A DNA stretch of 64,000 nt from Phialocephala subalpina (GCA_900073065.1 FJOG01000063.1:98444-162443); one strand, 5' to 3'; shown: positions 35,590 through 48,506, numbered from the stretch's first letter. Notes: generated by a model from the letters alone, not told the origin. Translations and numbers: made by a program.

Positions 35590-37524
35590 TTATATCTCCA
35601 TAGCAGTTGTCGTACTCGCAGACTCCACGTTCCTCATTAACGTTTCTAGAATTGATAACCTATTTTTGGCGTCTTTATGTTCATGTGCCCAGTATCGAAG
35701 CATCTCGACGACCATGAATGCGTTACTTTTCCACTGCGGGGGTAGAAGTTGCCGTAATTGTGGGGTGAGATTCGCAGCGAAGAGAAGCAGTGCACTTCGT
35801 GTGCTTCGCCGTAATATCAACCAAGTGGCGTACTGTCGTTGGCGATACCTTCCTCGACTTTTCTGAATGCGCTCAAAGCAGATTGCGATTGCCTTGCTAG
35901 CGAAGCTAAGACACGTTGATTCATCGTTAACCTCACCGGAGATCATGTTTACGACGAATGGCCAGTACATGATCTCGTAGCAATCGAGCAGATGCATCTG
36001 AAGCTCGACTCGCATTTTTGCAAGTATAGATCTTGGATAATTGATTTGGTCTTCGATGTCTTGGGTTCCGGCTTGCAATTCAGGAGGAAGCATAGTACAT
36101 CTGCCACCGGATGTTAGCGAGTCAACAGCCGTCCTTTCTTCGGGCACTTACAATCCTTCGGCCTCCTTTTCTAGGTTTATGATCTCTTCTGTCATGCCTG
36201 ACACTGGTATTTGTGAACGCTCGCAGTGGTAGATATAGTTCAAACTTCGATTTTTGAGCCTACGGATTGCAATATCTGACAGGTAAAAGTACCAGCCGAC
36301 CCTCAACTCAGTCGCGAGGCACTCTGGTGGCGATGGGAAGAAAGTTGGATAAGCAAGGTTGTTTATACTATCTTGTGCAAGATCCAGTTCGAGGCAGATT
36401 TCCCTGCAAAGTCAGCATCGGAGTAGATGAAAGGGTGTGATTAGCTCACAACTCGGCTTTGAAAGTGGCCCAATAAATTCGCTGCTGCGATTGACTTCTC
36501 TCTTGATGTTCCAGGCTCGCTGAGCTATCAGAGTCGTGATGCCCCTGACAACAAGCGAGAGACTGGATGAGCAGTTTCCAAGCTTCAAGAGGTCTCGAGG
36601 TCGTTGACAGATAATAGCCTGCCAGATAGAAACACTGAGCCGCGATGACAGTTCTATCCGTAAGAAGGGGTCCCATTCGCTTCTGGGCCGAGAAGAAATA
36701 GAGTTCCGCGGTTTGAAAGGCGGTAGATTGTCGAAATTCTTTCGAAGATTCGATTGAATCCGTGCCACGCTCAGAAACGATGCCGACCGCACATGTCAAG
36801 AGCTGAAAGGGTCAATTTCAGATCGGAAGAAAGGGTCTTGGAATTCTCACAAGTAAACACGATTCTGGGTTCCATCCTAGACCATTTGATCGTATGCTTT
36901 CAAGTTGTTCTTTGAGCTTTGCCTCCTCGAAGATTGGGTTGAAAACATGCACGTGATCCCAAAACTTCTGCAATGCATCATCTACCTCTTCGCTTTGAAT
37001 ATCCGGGTCAGATGGCGACCATTGTAGTGCGAAGTTTGTCTCGTGGACGGAGTCAAATAGAGATTTCAAGTTGACACGCTGGTCAATGTTCTGACGTTCG
37101 AAAACTGGCCATTGCAGCATAGATTCAACGTTGACGTGGTAGCGATACTCGGCTGTATCACTGACTCCTCTGGCTGTCAAATTGGGTGCATTTAAAGGGC
37201 TATTCTGAGACGACGGTCCTGCGGTGGATGTTTTACGGGGTGGCTCCTGGGGCTTGCCTTCGCGAATGAGTTGTTCCAACCCGTCAAGGCGCTTCAAGAT
37301 GGCAAGACTGCCAGGATCGATACTATTGCTCAAGTCAGCTATATCCAATTAAAATATTTGAAGTCTGAGGAGGAGTACTTGTCGTTTTTATCGCCATAGA
37401 CACACTCTACCCCCAGAGTCAAGCACATTGAACACGAGGGGCGTGCATTATCACATTTTGTCCTTCTGTGTCGACACATACGACAGGCCTGAACAGCTCT
37501 CTTTCGAGGAAATGCTGATTTCAT
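35590..37524 (-). CDS. Zn2Cys6 transcription factor with fungal-specific domain
   Basis: Five exons: 37524..37379, 37328..36851, 36802..36450, 36403..36152 and 36100..35590, about 579 residues with every junction in phase. The cluster is at residues 14-41 (C-x2-C-x6-C-x6-C-x2-C-x6-C; ACRMCRHRRTKCD). A short linker with LAILKRLDGLEQLIREG, coiled-coil-like and a dimerisation candidate, follows. The regulatory domain includes FWDHVHVFNPIFEE, TAFQTAELYFFSAQKRMG and the QCFYLAGYYL...PLEAWKLL repeat-like helices usual in these proteins. The length is normal. The first donor is GTACTC, weaker than the others. The target is unknown. Confidence 0.92.
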
Positions 37525-38123
37525 GATGCGAGAAGGTGCGAGTCCGTGAGCGTTTTCCTGTTCCAGATGGTCGAGAGGACGAAGAGACGTCGAGGAAAGA
37601 ACGCAAACTTAGCAACCTCAACGCCGCTCCACGTGAGTGCAGGGCTAATTGATACTATCGCAGGCTGAGTCTATCATGCATCACACGCCTCAGTATTTGA
37701 TTTATGCAATGGCATAGTTGAGTTTGATGAGTGCGCAATACGTTCTTCTCGACAACAGAATCATTTCTACCCTTGTAGATGAGAGTCATGAACTTGGAGA
37801 GTGAGTTTTGAAGTTCCAGGGGACCTCGGCAGGCTCAATTCAATAGGGACCTTTAGCGCCTAACAGCGCCACAGAGCGCTAGAGATGGTGGCTGGAGACT
37901 TGATTACTAAGGAAACATGTACAGTGAACAGACTCTGTTGGACTTCTTCCAACCATCTCAAAACTTCCAAGCTGATGACATCCGACTTTTCACATTACAG
38001 ACGAACAACGCTTCATCTAAGTCCATGCCAGCCTCCACTTCCTCCCGGCTCCGACCTCACTTCGGGCATCCGCGTCCCCAACCTGTCGAGATGGCGCAGC
38101 AGTCCGCTCCCTATGAACGAATG
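37525..38123. other. Intergenic, no gene recognised
   Basis: Upstream of the Zn2Cys6 gene; plus-strand frames at 37885-38241 are low-complexity and lie partly opposite the secreted-peptide gene. Confidence 0.5.
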
Positions 38124-38554
38124 TCAGCCATATATCCACGACGTATACCACTCTGCAGAGGGACACAGGGGACTTGATACCGAATCACCCTCGATACTAC
38201 GAACAATCGAAAACATCGTGACCGAGGCAGGGGAGAGGTGATCGAGGAGTTGTGAACAACGAAGCATAAGAGGAATACATACACAGGATACACCAAAGTT
38301 CTCACAGTAATCGAGAACGTAATTTGGGTCGTCACAGCTTCCCTTGCCAATGTGGTGCTGGTTCCTGCAGCCTTGACGTCCTGACCAACAGCAATCCTGT
38401 GATGGGTTGCACTGAGAGCGGTATATTAGCTGGATTCTGTCCCACAGGAGAAGTCGGATGATGGCTAGGAAGGGGAGAAGACAAAGGGAGGACATACAGC
38501 CATAGTGACAGATGCCATCAAGGCAAGAGAGGTGATGATGTTTACGAACTGCAT
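38124..38554 (-). CDS. Small secreted cysteine-rich protein
   Basis: Exon 1 (38554..38498) is exactly a 19-residue signal peptide (MQFVNIITSLALMASVTMA). The intron GTATGT...CTCTCAG joins in phase to exon 2 at 38411, which opens CNPSQDCCWSGRQGC. At least seven Cys fall in the next ~45 residues. The frame then stays open to a stop at 38124, but a GTATGT at 38281..38276 could start another intron ending at a TAG acceptor and give a much shorter C terminus (about 65 residues in total). I do not recognise the family. A one-exon signal peptide plus compact cysteine-rich domain is typical of effector-like or antimicrobial secreted peptides. Confidence 0.62.
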
Positions 38555-40141
38555 GTTGGTCGATTTTCTGCTGCTGTTCAATCTTCGGGACGATGTTTCT
38601 TGTGAGTCAATTTTGTTCTTTTTGCTTTGGTCAGCAGAGCATCTGGAGATGTGGACTCTATATGTACTAAGTGGGATATGCGCTCCAGTCTGCGTTGGAG
38701 GGGTAAGCATCTATGTGATGGCAATCACGGTTCTGCAGATATGGCAGATTGCAGCACAGGCTTCGAGGGGTATCAAATTTCGAGAACCGAGGGCGTGGCC
38801 GGGCTCTGATACGAGCTCACAAGCCAAGCTTCTGTGACATTTTGGTCAGAATTGAATAGCCAAGGCCAGCGAGATGTCAAGGACGTCGACGTGATTATAA
38901 TTGAGGACTGTTGATCGATGGCTAGGAATTACCCACCAATTAGCAATCACTTTCTCTTGCTCTTTGCTTCCACTGAAAGAAGCCTGTCCTGGACACGTTT
39001 TCTCGGCAAGATAGTTGTATATTTGGTGCCTTCCTTTATACATTGAGGTTGGTCAGAGCCAACGAGAACCTCGTCCGAGCGCAGTGCAGCAAGCTTTCAC
39101 GCTCTGCTCATACCAATTTTATTCAAAGGAGCTCAAGGTTCGGGTGGGGTCTTCTCCATACAGAATCCTACGTGAATACCTCACGAACCTAAGGCTGCTG
39201 AGGCTCTCTCTACCCACAAAATTTCAACAAGGTTGTCGATGATCCTCGTATTCCCGTCTGATTCATATATACTAGGGTTCGCTACATGACTAGCTGTCAA
39301 TCTTGCATCAAGCTTGGCCATCTCTTCGCCCTTGGTTCTGCCGATCGTTCGGGTCAGATCAACATTGTTTGTATCGGGATCTGAGGTCGGGATCATTTCG
39401 CATGTCTCAGTATTCTTGAATTTAAGGTTGAATTCAAAGTCGGTTCAGTCGAGAAATTCGGTTGGAGGCAGAGAAAGCGTTTCAGATACAGACATCGAGA
39501 ATGCACATGCTGTTGAATGAGGGATTATGGGCTGCTGTAGCTCAATATATTTAGCTTTCTATCCAACAAGGTCTCATCTCTCTGAACGAGCAAAGGCTCT
39601 GTGCTATCTCTTCTTATCATTGATTTAGAATATTGCTCAGCGAGACAACCCCGCGCTGCCCCACCAAGGCTGATGGTCACATCCTGGAGAGATACGTGGT
39701 GTGAGCCTTACTGCGTTGGCATGGTCACTCGCACGCATATGTCAGGCAAGCAATCTGGGTGGTTTAGATGACATGTGCGAGTTCATTATTGCGACTCAGG
39801 AAAATTTTGCGATGCTGAATGACTTTCGTCAAGCAAAGACCTCCTCGAACCAGGATCTTTGTTCATGAGGGGTTTGAAAATGATGAGGATATGTTTCAAT
39901 GGGCATCAAAAGAGGTTCTCAAGGGCGGGTTTGATTAAAGCGCCGCTTCCATCAAGCATGAGCAACCTTTTTTTTTTTCAAGCAATGAGACAAGGAGTCG
40001 TGATGGCAAATGTAGCACGATTGAAAGGCAGTGGTACGTTCAACAATTGGAGGCGCTTCCGCAAAAATGTACATGAACAATCCCTCAAAGAAACCAAGCC
40101 ACATCCATCGTCCCCCTTGATTCCTCCTCAAAGCGCCTCCT
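38555..40141. other. Intergenic, no gene recognised
   Basis: About 1.6 kb between two minus-strand secreted-protein genes. Frames here show no signal peptide or domain. Confidence 0.5.
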
Positions 40142-40558
40142 TTAGTCCGCAATCGAGTTCTTAGCACCGCATTTCTTCTTGCAGTAGTAGTTAAACTCAT
40201 CACCACCAATGTGCTTCATCTTCGAATTACAATACGTTCCATCCTTTTCACACAAATCAGAATTGCACAACCCAGGCCTGTTGCAAAGGGAAGACTTGCA
40301 TATGAGCAGTCGGGGCAAACATCCCACCATTTGTTCCCCGTGTTGCGTCGCTGGTAGTTCCAGCATGCGCAAGAGGTGGCGTCAGAGTTGATTTCTGATC
40401 CCCAGACATAGTTGGTTCCGGTGCAGGCAGCGACGTGGTGCAGGTCTGCCATGGCGCTGAAATTACTGTCAGTGAATTTGCTTTGGGATAACTCCAGTGA
40501 GTGGGATTTCGTACCCTGAGATGAAGGCGCTGATGGCCATGAAGGTGATGAATTGCAT
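40142..40558 (-). pseudogene. Small secreted cysteine-rich protein with an apparent frameshift
   Basis: Exon 1 (40558..40515) encodes MQFITFMAISAFIS, and the intron GTACGA...TTTCAG joins in phase to exon 2 at 40456. Exon 2 reads CTGTNYVWGSEIN...CACWNYQ...DVCPDC with regular Cys spacing, then drifts into Cys-poor sequence. The Cys-rich continuation (SSLCNRPGLCNSDLCEKDG ... HIGGDEFNYYCKKKC, stop at 40142) lies in the frame one base earlier. No GT-AG intron of workable size and phase bridges them, so a one-base loss near 40305 is the simplest reading. It may be a sequencing error. It shares the MQF start and split signal-peptide layout with the gene at 38124. A TATA-like TATATA lies near 40650. 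Confidence 0.6.
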
Positions 40559-42145
40559 TTTGAATTGATGTAAGGAACGTAAAGAGTTGGGGATTAGACA
40601 GAAGCTACAGTGCTATCGATGTAATTTCTATGGTGGGTGTTGCTCAACTATATACCTTGAAGCAGCTGATGGGGATTTGACGTCCACAATGTGGGTGTCA
40701 TGTAATCCTAATCTTCTAGTTCAGGTCATAGTCCCCAGGTCGACCGAAGAATGAGCTGCACATAGTCCTGTGTGACTTTGCAGAGGGGTCGAACTGAGAT
40801 ACGAGCTCATCATCTCCTGCTTGATACCAAGGCGCCTTGTCTCGAGTTGGGAACCCATTACTTTATCCAAACCTTGGAGTTCGAGTTGAAGCCAGACATG
40901 GTTCTCAGTCCCTCGTGTGATAGATGGTCTTGGCATGAAAGCATTTCTGGAACACCATCCTTAAAATCTTAAGCCCTCGTTTGGGCATGTTCAAATCTGA
41001 CAAGTGATCGATCGGCAATCGAACACAACAGAGCAATTAATGTTAAATTGCTCTAAGCAAGCACATTGGTGGGAAAATTGGTCCACAACTCTCTGTCCCA
41101 CTTGCCTGGAGCCTCAGTCAGAACTATATTCGAACACCAGATACCAGAAGCTGGACAAATGACTCGGGATCATACCTCCATTGGGCAATGAAAGTCCTTC
41201 TTAGGAGAGACATCGAGGGGCATGTGTTTGCAGATCCGGAAAGCTTGGCGACCCTGATCCACCGAACTGGAACCGAGAAAGTTTATTCTCACTTGACGTG
41301 AACCTTACCGGCTCTATCGCGGTGAATGCTCTCTCTTGGGCTTGGCTCATTTCCTCATCTTGCACTGGCGGCTGATACCGAACGTTAAATGATGGTCCTG
41401 GCATGTCACCAGCAAGGTGATGGTCAGTGAAAGCCACGAAATCGGAACGTGGGGTTCTCCACTTGTTCTCAAAAATTCATATCTGAAGTTTCAGGTTGAT
41501 GACAACCTAGAGGGTTGATTTGAATCATACGGTAATCCAGCCCACTTCCCTATTTTGGCGCAGTCCTGGCTCTAGTAACCTTACGAGGGTCAATACATGA
41601 GCCTCATTTAGGTTTGACCGGCAGGGACACACGTGCTGGCCCGCGCCATCCTCGACTGCAGTGGATTGAAATGATCTTATCGTTGAGCTGGTCCTCACTC
41701 TGTCGATCACGTTTGTACTTGGTTTCTACGGAGAAGTCCCGGATCAAAAGACTTGGCATTCTATCTACTAGCAAAGCTGATGATCCAGCTCGCCATCTTA
41801 TCCGAGACAGCGAGGGGTAGTTCCTGTGACTGCGATACGTTTTCGTATTCTCACATGGCGCAAGGCTCCGATGATTGAGTGTCTGTATCCTATGTTATCT
41901 TTTTTCCGGTACCTTCGTGGTCTTCGGTTCTCGGCATTGAGCGTCTCTAAACTTTGTTTTGAATCAATTGGCTTCATGGCTATCACGTTCTCGTTTTTGC
42001 CCATGTCAACCTTCGATTTGTACTTGTGAAGAGTTGTCCCTGAATATCGATTGCACGTTTGAATGTGTTCTTCGTATGACTAGGCGATTGCACGTGGCAA
42101 GGATTATAGAGCGAGAAAGCTGCCAATGGTAGATGATGTCTTCTC
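40559..42145. other. Intergenic, no gene recognised
   Basis: About 1.6 kb between divergent secreted-protein genes. Only short, motif-free frames were found. Confidence 0.5.
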
Positions 42146-42152
42146 TATATAA
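42146..42152 (+). promoter_or_regulatory. TATA box of the secreted protein gene at 42259
   Basis: CTATATAAGG sits about 110 bp before the ATG at 42259. It lies downstream of the in-frame ATGs at 42133/42136, which makes those unlikely start codons. Confidence 0.6.
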
Positions 42153-42258
42153 GGCGATAATTCTCCTTCCAACAAGAGCATCCTGCATCCAGCATCCCAT
42201 CCAGTCTTTACTCAATAACCATCACACTTTTTTCAGTGCCTTACACTTTTTGTCCACC

Positions 42259-43123
42259 ATGATCTCAACCCACATCTCCGGCCTCATCTTGGCCGCTGCA
42301 TCTCTCGTCGGTGCAGCTCCCCTCATCACTCGCAACGGAACCATCAACCTCAATAGCACGAACTGGTACCCAGGCTACGTTCTCAAGCCCTACGAAGCCA
42401 TTCTATACGGTGAAGACCGCGCTGAGGTCATCCACATCGAGACCTATAACAAGTTAATCGCCGGCGGCCATCTCTACGATGCCGACTCCATACCGCCAGC
42501 CATCGACACCCACTGGGACAACAGCACCGATATCGACTTCGAAGCTGGATCCAGCAACATCACCGAGCGCGGTCTAGAGGAGCGTGCTTGCCTCTATCGC
42601 GTGAACACTGTTACCGATACCACGCAGCACTTCCAGGGATGGGACGTGCAAATGTCCCCTGTCACGTGTATGTATCTTTCAACGAATGTCTGAGACTTTG
42701 AGCTAATTCGTGACAGATGCTGGCGGTCCCAAGACAACGATCACTGTCACCTACGGCTACTCCCTCACGAACTCCATCACAGTCGGCGTCTCCGGTGACC
42801 GCTCATTCGTCGCCTCGGCCCTCAAGGCTGCCTTCAAAGTCGATTACTCCCGCTCATGGACTACCTCCTACTCCGCTGCCCTCGCACAAGAAGTCACTCC
42901 CGGCTACTATGGCACAATGGTCAGCAAGCCAACTACCACTCGTCGCTATGGTCGTGTCTTGAAGGGATGTGTTGGTGCTCAGAAGGTTTCGTCTAACTTC
43001 ATGGCCGACTCTTTCGAGACTGGACAACAGGGTGGCATTTCTTGGGTTGCGGGTCTTATCACTATTTGCGAAAAGAAGCAGTTTCCCCTTACCCGTTGCA
43101 ATGGTGCTGGTACTTTCAAGTGA
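42259..43123 (+). CDS. Secreted protein, beta-rich, unknown function
   Basis: Exons are 42259-42667 and 42717-43123 (GTATGT...GACAG), 271 residues. The signal peptide MISTHISGLILAAASLVGAA is followed by a pro-like segment with several N-glycosylation sequons and a dibasic-free ...GLEERAC boundary. The C-terminal ~160 residues alternate Ser/Thr with hydrophobics (TITVTYGYSLTNSITVGVSG; KVDYSRSWTTSYSAALAQEV), followed by GYYGTMVSKP...GRVLKGC and a Cys-rich end with WVAGLITICEKK and RCNGAG. The layout resembles fungal secreted effector-like proteins with an extended beta-sheet, and is loosely reminiscent of aerolysin-type folds; I cannot assign a family. The start was chosen by the TATA position and signal peptide. 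Confidence 0.78.
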
Positions 43124-43646
43124 GCGTTGAGAGCCGAGCAGTTATTCGTGGATGGGTAGGACTTTGGGGTGGCTTAAGGGTGGAGTGCGCAGGCTTTGAG
43201 GATCGCGGCGAAGGACTCCCTTCTTCTTTCATATTTCTTCTTGGGCCCTTCACAGGCTCACTTCAATGTTTTGATTTTGATATACATATTTATTACGAGC
43301 CTTGAACTCGAAACCTTTACTAAACTTATCCGCTTCTTTTCTTTGACTTTGAGACCTTGATCGTGAGAGAACCCTGGCACTTGTGTGATGTTTCAACGCA
43401 CTTTTGATTGGGACAGCAACATTCATTCATTGCTTCGGAGTGGAAGAGAACAGGGGACCTCGGAAGGGTATGTTTCTGGTTGGAGATGGTTACCAGCCGA
43501 GATGGTAGAATGATCTCAGGCCAGCATTCATGAAAGCATGAAATAAAGCTATGTAACAACTTTATCATTCAACCATCTTCCTCGTGTTTCAACTTCAGCG
43601 TCCCAGATTACCCAGCACACTCTCCCCACACCTCAACCCTCTTCCT

Positions 43647-45656
43647 CTATGCATTCAAATTGAGCGGTGACCTGCAAGAGAACGAATTCACTTGCGGGTT
43701 CTTGAACACATCAATCATACCTGTACACACGTCAGCACAATCCCATCTTCTCTCAATTCAAGAAAAACTCACCCTGAACAGCAGCATACATCCCCAACCC
43801 ACACATCGACAAACTCGCCAAGAAATAAATAACATGCCAACAATTAATCCCAACCTGCAAAGGGCCTCCACTCATAAACCCCCTCACCCACCTCTGCACC
43901 GTCGTCTCATTCCTAATCGTCTGTCCCGTCGCCGGATCGAACCCCTCTCCGTTCTCCGTCCTAATTGCGTGTCTCTGAATATCGTATCCGAGGGCGAAGA
44001 AAGGAGGGAGCGTGTATGTCAGATTGAGAAGGCAGGAGGCGGAGATGACTGAGACGAAGCCGAAATAATCGGGGATGGCGGCGGCGATCACGAATGCGAC
44101 TGCCCACCAGATGGGGACGATGCAGGCGTAGAGTACTTTTCCGCGAGTAGTGACAAGGGGTGGGGCGTTGAAGATGTCGATTAGGATGTTGTTGTACATT
44201 ACTTTGATTCCGATATTACCATAGAGACCAGCAGCGATGAGGGCCGCGACTAGCGAGATCATGTTGCCTAGGAGCGGGAGTCAGCAATTTTTGTTCACAC
44301 GCGAAGAGCGAAGGGGGATATTCAGAAAGTCAAGGGGAGGTAGGTATGCAGATCACGCCATCCAGCCTCCTTTTGCTTTTTATAGAATGATGCTTACCTG
44401 CTGTTTGCCAACCATAGATGCTCACGCCTTGATACGAAGGCTGGAAGCTGTACTGTCCCTGGAAATGATAGACATAGCAGCCATAAATCAGATAGACACA
44501 GTAAATAAAGAATTGCGCACCCCACATCGCCTTGATGAAATCACGCGGTCGCTTCATTTCAGCCAAGAACTCAACAAAAAGCTGAGCACCAGCATAAGCC
44601 AGCACACCTGACAGAAGTCCATTGATGGAACCAACAAGGCTATTTTTAGGCAGACCACCATAATGCATCACCGGCGGATATATGCCAGTCGTCGGATCAG
44701 GTGTGATGGTGGTGGCATCCACAGCACTTCCCGCTGAGCCTAAGGTAGCGATCGCGAAGTTGGGGTCAGAGTGTGCCATAACGCCCATCGAGATGAAGAT
44801 GACGAGTAAATTCAACCAGACCGCAAGATTGGCGACCCATCCATAAGCCTTGAGAGTTCGAATCTGAGTGAGGAAGAACCCAACGCATACGAATAGCACT
44901 GGACAAACGATGTAGCATAACTTGAACTTCGAAACCTGGGAAATATTCTCGCCGTACTGTATGGTTACTTGACCGAGAAGAAGCAGGAGACCAAGGGCTT
45001 GGATGATGTTGGTAACATAGCGAGCAGTGGTGCCCCATGTTCTGAATCCAAGATCTCCATAATTTCTTGCTGGGAATTCGTAGGAGTCGATGCCAAGGAA
45101 GACGTGCCAGATGAGGTATCCGGAATAGCCAGCCATGAAACCGAAGACAGTGTACAACGCGATACCTCCACGGAAGTTAGTAGGCTGCGGTGGGGAAGTG
45201 ACGCTGTTGGATATTTTGCTTACCGGGTCCCCAGCCCAAAGTTCCTAACGAGAAACCCACCCCATATGGCCCTAGGATGTCCGTGGTGATCAGGTAGAAA
45301 CATGCTCCCCAAGATGCCGTCCGGAAAGCACGACTCGCATTGGTCCACTCCTCATCCGTGATCTCAAGTCTGTTCTCGCGACTGGTAAAGTTTGCTGCCG
45401 TAAGATGGGTTTCGGTGTGCCCTTTGTCGTCTCCGTCGTGGCCTTTCTTTCGAAGCACGACCTCCCGCCAGTTCATCACCGGCGACTCGAGCGTCTTCTC
45501 CTCCTCTCTCGTCCTGTGTGCGTAATAATGATATTCTTCGAACGTGACTGCGGCATCATGCGGTGATCGAGCTTGGGGCTTGATGTACGTGCTCAACGGC
45601 CCTGCCACATCTGGTGGATTCGGCTCATACCGAGGTGGTGCCTTCTTTTCCTCCAT
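43647..45656 (-). CDS. AAAP-family amino-acid permease (Mtr-like neutral amino acid transporter)
   Basis: Four exons: 45656..45224, 45165..44398, 44267..43773 and 43720..43647, about 589 residues, all in phase. A long hydrophilic N terminus (about 110 residues) precedes roughly eleven hydrophobic segments. The first begins at ASRAFRTASWGACFYLITTD, followed by GPYGVGFSLGTLGWGPG, typical of the Aa_trans family in fungi. Other hallmarks are GWVANLAVWLNLLVIFISMG, GLLSGVLAYAGAQLFVEFLA and the AEMKRPRDFIKAMW loop. Related proteins import neutral aliphatic or aromatic amino acids by proton symport at the plasma membrane. The short final exon gives a 25-residue tail and is the least certain part. Confidence 0.93.
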
Positions 45657-48506
45657 GTTGTCCCTTTGAGCTTGATCAAGATGTCACTTGTCCTAGAGTA
45701 TGATTTGCAATGGAAAAGGAAGACGATGAAAGCAAATCAAAAGAGGGTGGAAAGAGCGCGACGACAGAAGGAAATAAAATCGACCGACCGATTGACCCGA
45801 GACCCATGGTATGACTCTTCTCATGCTACCTGTGCATTGGGTCCAATAGATTGGAGTAGTTCAGGTTATCGTGCTGAAGGCTGCAAAAGGACCTTCCTAT
45901 CTCTGAACAGCGTATCTGATCATTCGACTTTATGAAGCCATCCTCTCACTTCATTCGCCAACTAAGCTCATCGTGCATACAGCTCCCGCGTGGCACAGGA
46001 ATAAGCCCCGCAGTACATGCCACCAAGATGATCAAGCTTTTTATGTGGACTGGGTTGCCGCTCTTATGTCCGGATTCTACTCCGACACCATGTTGGGAAG
46101 TTCCAGCCATGATCAATCAGCAGTTTCGATCCGACCTCAAGGGCAGCAAGAAACTGGTTTCGAGAATAACTGTAGACAGCTAGGGCTTCGTCCGATGTGT
46201 GGTGTTCCCGAAGATAAGCGGCACCGGTACGGTCCAATCCCTCGATTCTAGGTGTCAGCACTGTGGAACGGCGTTTGGAAGCTCTTGAGCTCCTTCCTCT
46301 TTCAATGCTTCCTGACACCATCGTTCGGTCCTTCCTACGTCAAGCTGCCAATTTGAGGCTCGAAAGGGCGTCGCCATCGTCGAGTTGCCAGCGTCCTCAA
46401 TCCGTACAAGGTTGGGGTACAGTCGTCCACCGGAAAACTCGGGGCAACAAGGATCGACGTCGACGTGCAGGAGGCAACAACAGGTTGGGATTGGGAATGA
46501 AACTTGGTTTACGGACAAGGGCTTCCAGGAGCTGCTCCGTCGATACGTCGTATGATGCGCCGGTATTCAAAGGGAAGTGAGATTTGCGGCCGACACTGTA
46601 TGTTCGTCCATATGTGCGTATGCGGTATGCGTGTAAAGACTGGATGTGAGAAGACCGCGGCCGGGCCGCCCACCCCTCTCTCACGAGACGACTAAGGATA
46701 TACTTTGGAGGTATGGACTCGGGTTGTGTTGGTGGTGATCATTTGGTTGCATCTGTTGAATTGGTCTGCAGATGGAAATTTGCAAGAGATGTCGTCGGGC
46801 TGGTCCATGTAACCTTAACCTTTCCCCAGAGAAGATCCACGATGCCAAGCACTTGGCTGTATCTCCGAAAAGCGCCACAACCGAATGCTTGTTTCGAAGG
46901 AGCAGAGACCATCACGCCTCTCAAAGCTTCTGCAATTCTCGAAAGAAGACCAAAGACACACCTGGACGCGTTTTCGGACTGCATAAACCTACCAGTGGCT
47001 ATGGAGGGAGGTGAGGTTGAGGCTGGACAATAGCAGCAAGGTGCTGAAGGATCGATCAGTGGTCTCGACGTATTCCTATGCTCGAGCTCTTTGCATGTCA
47101 TCGCCTCTGCCACAGCTTACGCGATCTAGGCTTTCTTCTACGAACATTGTGTTTTCCCCAACGGCATCACCCACTCAACCATCTGCCAATTGCCCAATCT
47201 CGAAATCCTCAGCGCTGGAGCGACTGCCAGCGATCCAACATACCCACAACACCTCTCGCAGACTTCCAAACTCTTCCTCGGACTAGATCTGATAGATTTT
47301 TGGTAGACAATTCGCTTCCGGTTGTCAGAAGTTCTCGAGAGGCAACGATACTCTCCAGCGGCGGGCCACATGGTGGCAGGTCTTTTCACGAAGAGGCTCT
47401 GGCAACGTCGAATCCTGTACCAACACCGAATATCCTGCCCACATCACACATCTATTGGATATTCCGGTACAAATCCTCTCGATAGTGTCGGTGGCTCCTC
47501 TACAGCGGCGAATCTACTGTAACCACCAAAGAAGCAATTCAAGGCAGTTTTGGTCCAAATTTGCCAAATAACATCCCCATTGACGCCTGCCAACAGCAGC
47601 ATTCAGAACAATTATTTCCACGGCAGAATACCCGGCAGTGGGGCACAAAAAGCAAGCGCGCAGACATAGCTGTGATAGAGATACGCCCTGGAGAAGCCGC
47701 GATTCCTAGCAGAGAGAACATCCAAAATTCGTGGTAGCAGTACCAAGAGAACCAGAGATCAGGGCGTCAGCAAGGTTTGGCAACGTACGATTTTGAAGCC
47801 ACACAGACACCAGCGATGGCACAGCACACTTCGCAAGAGGCGGAACAAACCCCCATGCACCGATCTGGGTTGCAAAATATACGGTTGGCATTGATGGCAT
47901 CTGCGATACAGTCTTTCTTCGGTTCGGCTGCCGGAAAAGAGAATGGATCCCGACTATATTGCCGATGGGCCGGCTCGGGAAGAAGGTCATGAAGTTTCAG
48001 CCGCTCCGTCGTCGCTCGAGAGATGAACTTTCTTCATTTTTTCCCTTGTGTTTTAATAGCCGTTGCAAGGCCAACTCGGGTTCAGACAGGAAGGAATATA
48101 TCGTTGCATAAACCGCCAGCAAGTTTGTTTACCTTTATTGTGCTGTTTTCTGGTGCCGCATAGAGAGCTTACCTCGAATTGCTTCATGATATCTTCCTTA
48201 TACCGGTCCCTGATTTTTAGCGAGAAGGATGACGACCTCCTTCTCAGGAGGATACCATTTACCTGCAACCCAGATTCCCTTGAAGGAAAAAGAATTGGGC
48301 TTGTAGCTCTGGCATTTTAGCATACGAGATGTCAAGGAGTTTTCAGCATTTTCAGCCTTGCTCTACAGTCCCTCTCATCTAATAAACAACATTTGGACCG
48401 ATCACGTCCCATGTTTCGGTTGTCTTAAAAAGCAATACTAAATGACGAAGCGGCTGTTGTTCAAAGGGGCAATCCATATCCTTAGCAACGACGATCTTCT
48501 ACCTCG
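45657..48506. other. Gene-poor stretch, probably decayed sequence
   Basis: About 2.8 kb of short overlapping frames on both strands. Some pieces look protein-like, for example a minus frame at 46064-46321 (RIEGLDRTGAAYLREHH) and a plus frame at 46772 (MEICKRCRRAGPC), but none extends, splices cleanly or matches a family I can name. It may hold remnants of one or two genes. Confidence 0.5.

Noticed and set aside
42133..42258. Upstream in-frame ATGs extending the secreted protein
   Set aside because: They precede the TATA box and would place the signal peptide internally.
46064..46321. A protein-like minus frame (RIEGLDRTGAAYLREHH)
   Set aside because: No family recognised, and no neighbouring exons extend it in phase.
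46772..47014. A possible zinc-cluster fragment (CKRCRRAGPC)
   Set aside because: Only part of the Cys pattern is present and no upstream exon completes it.
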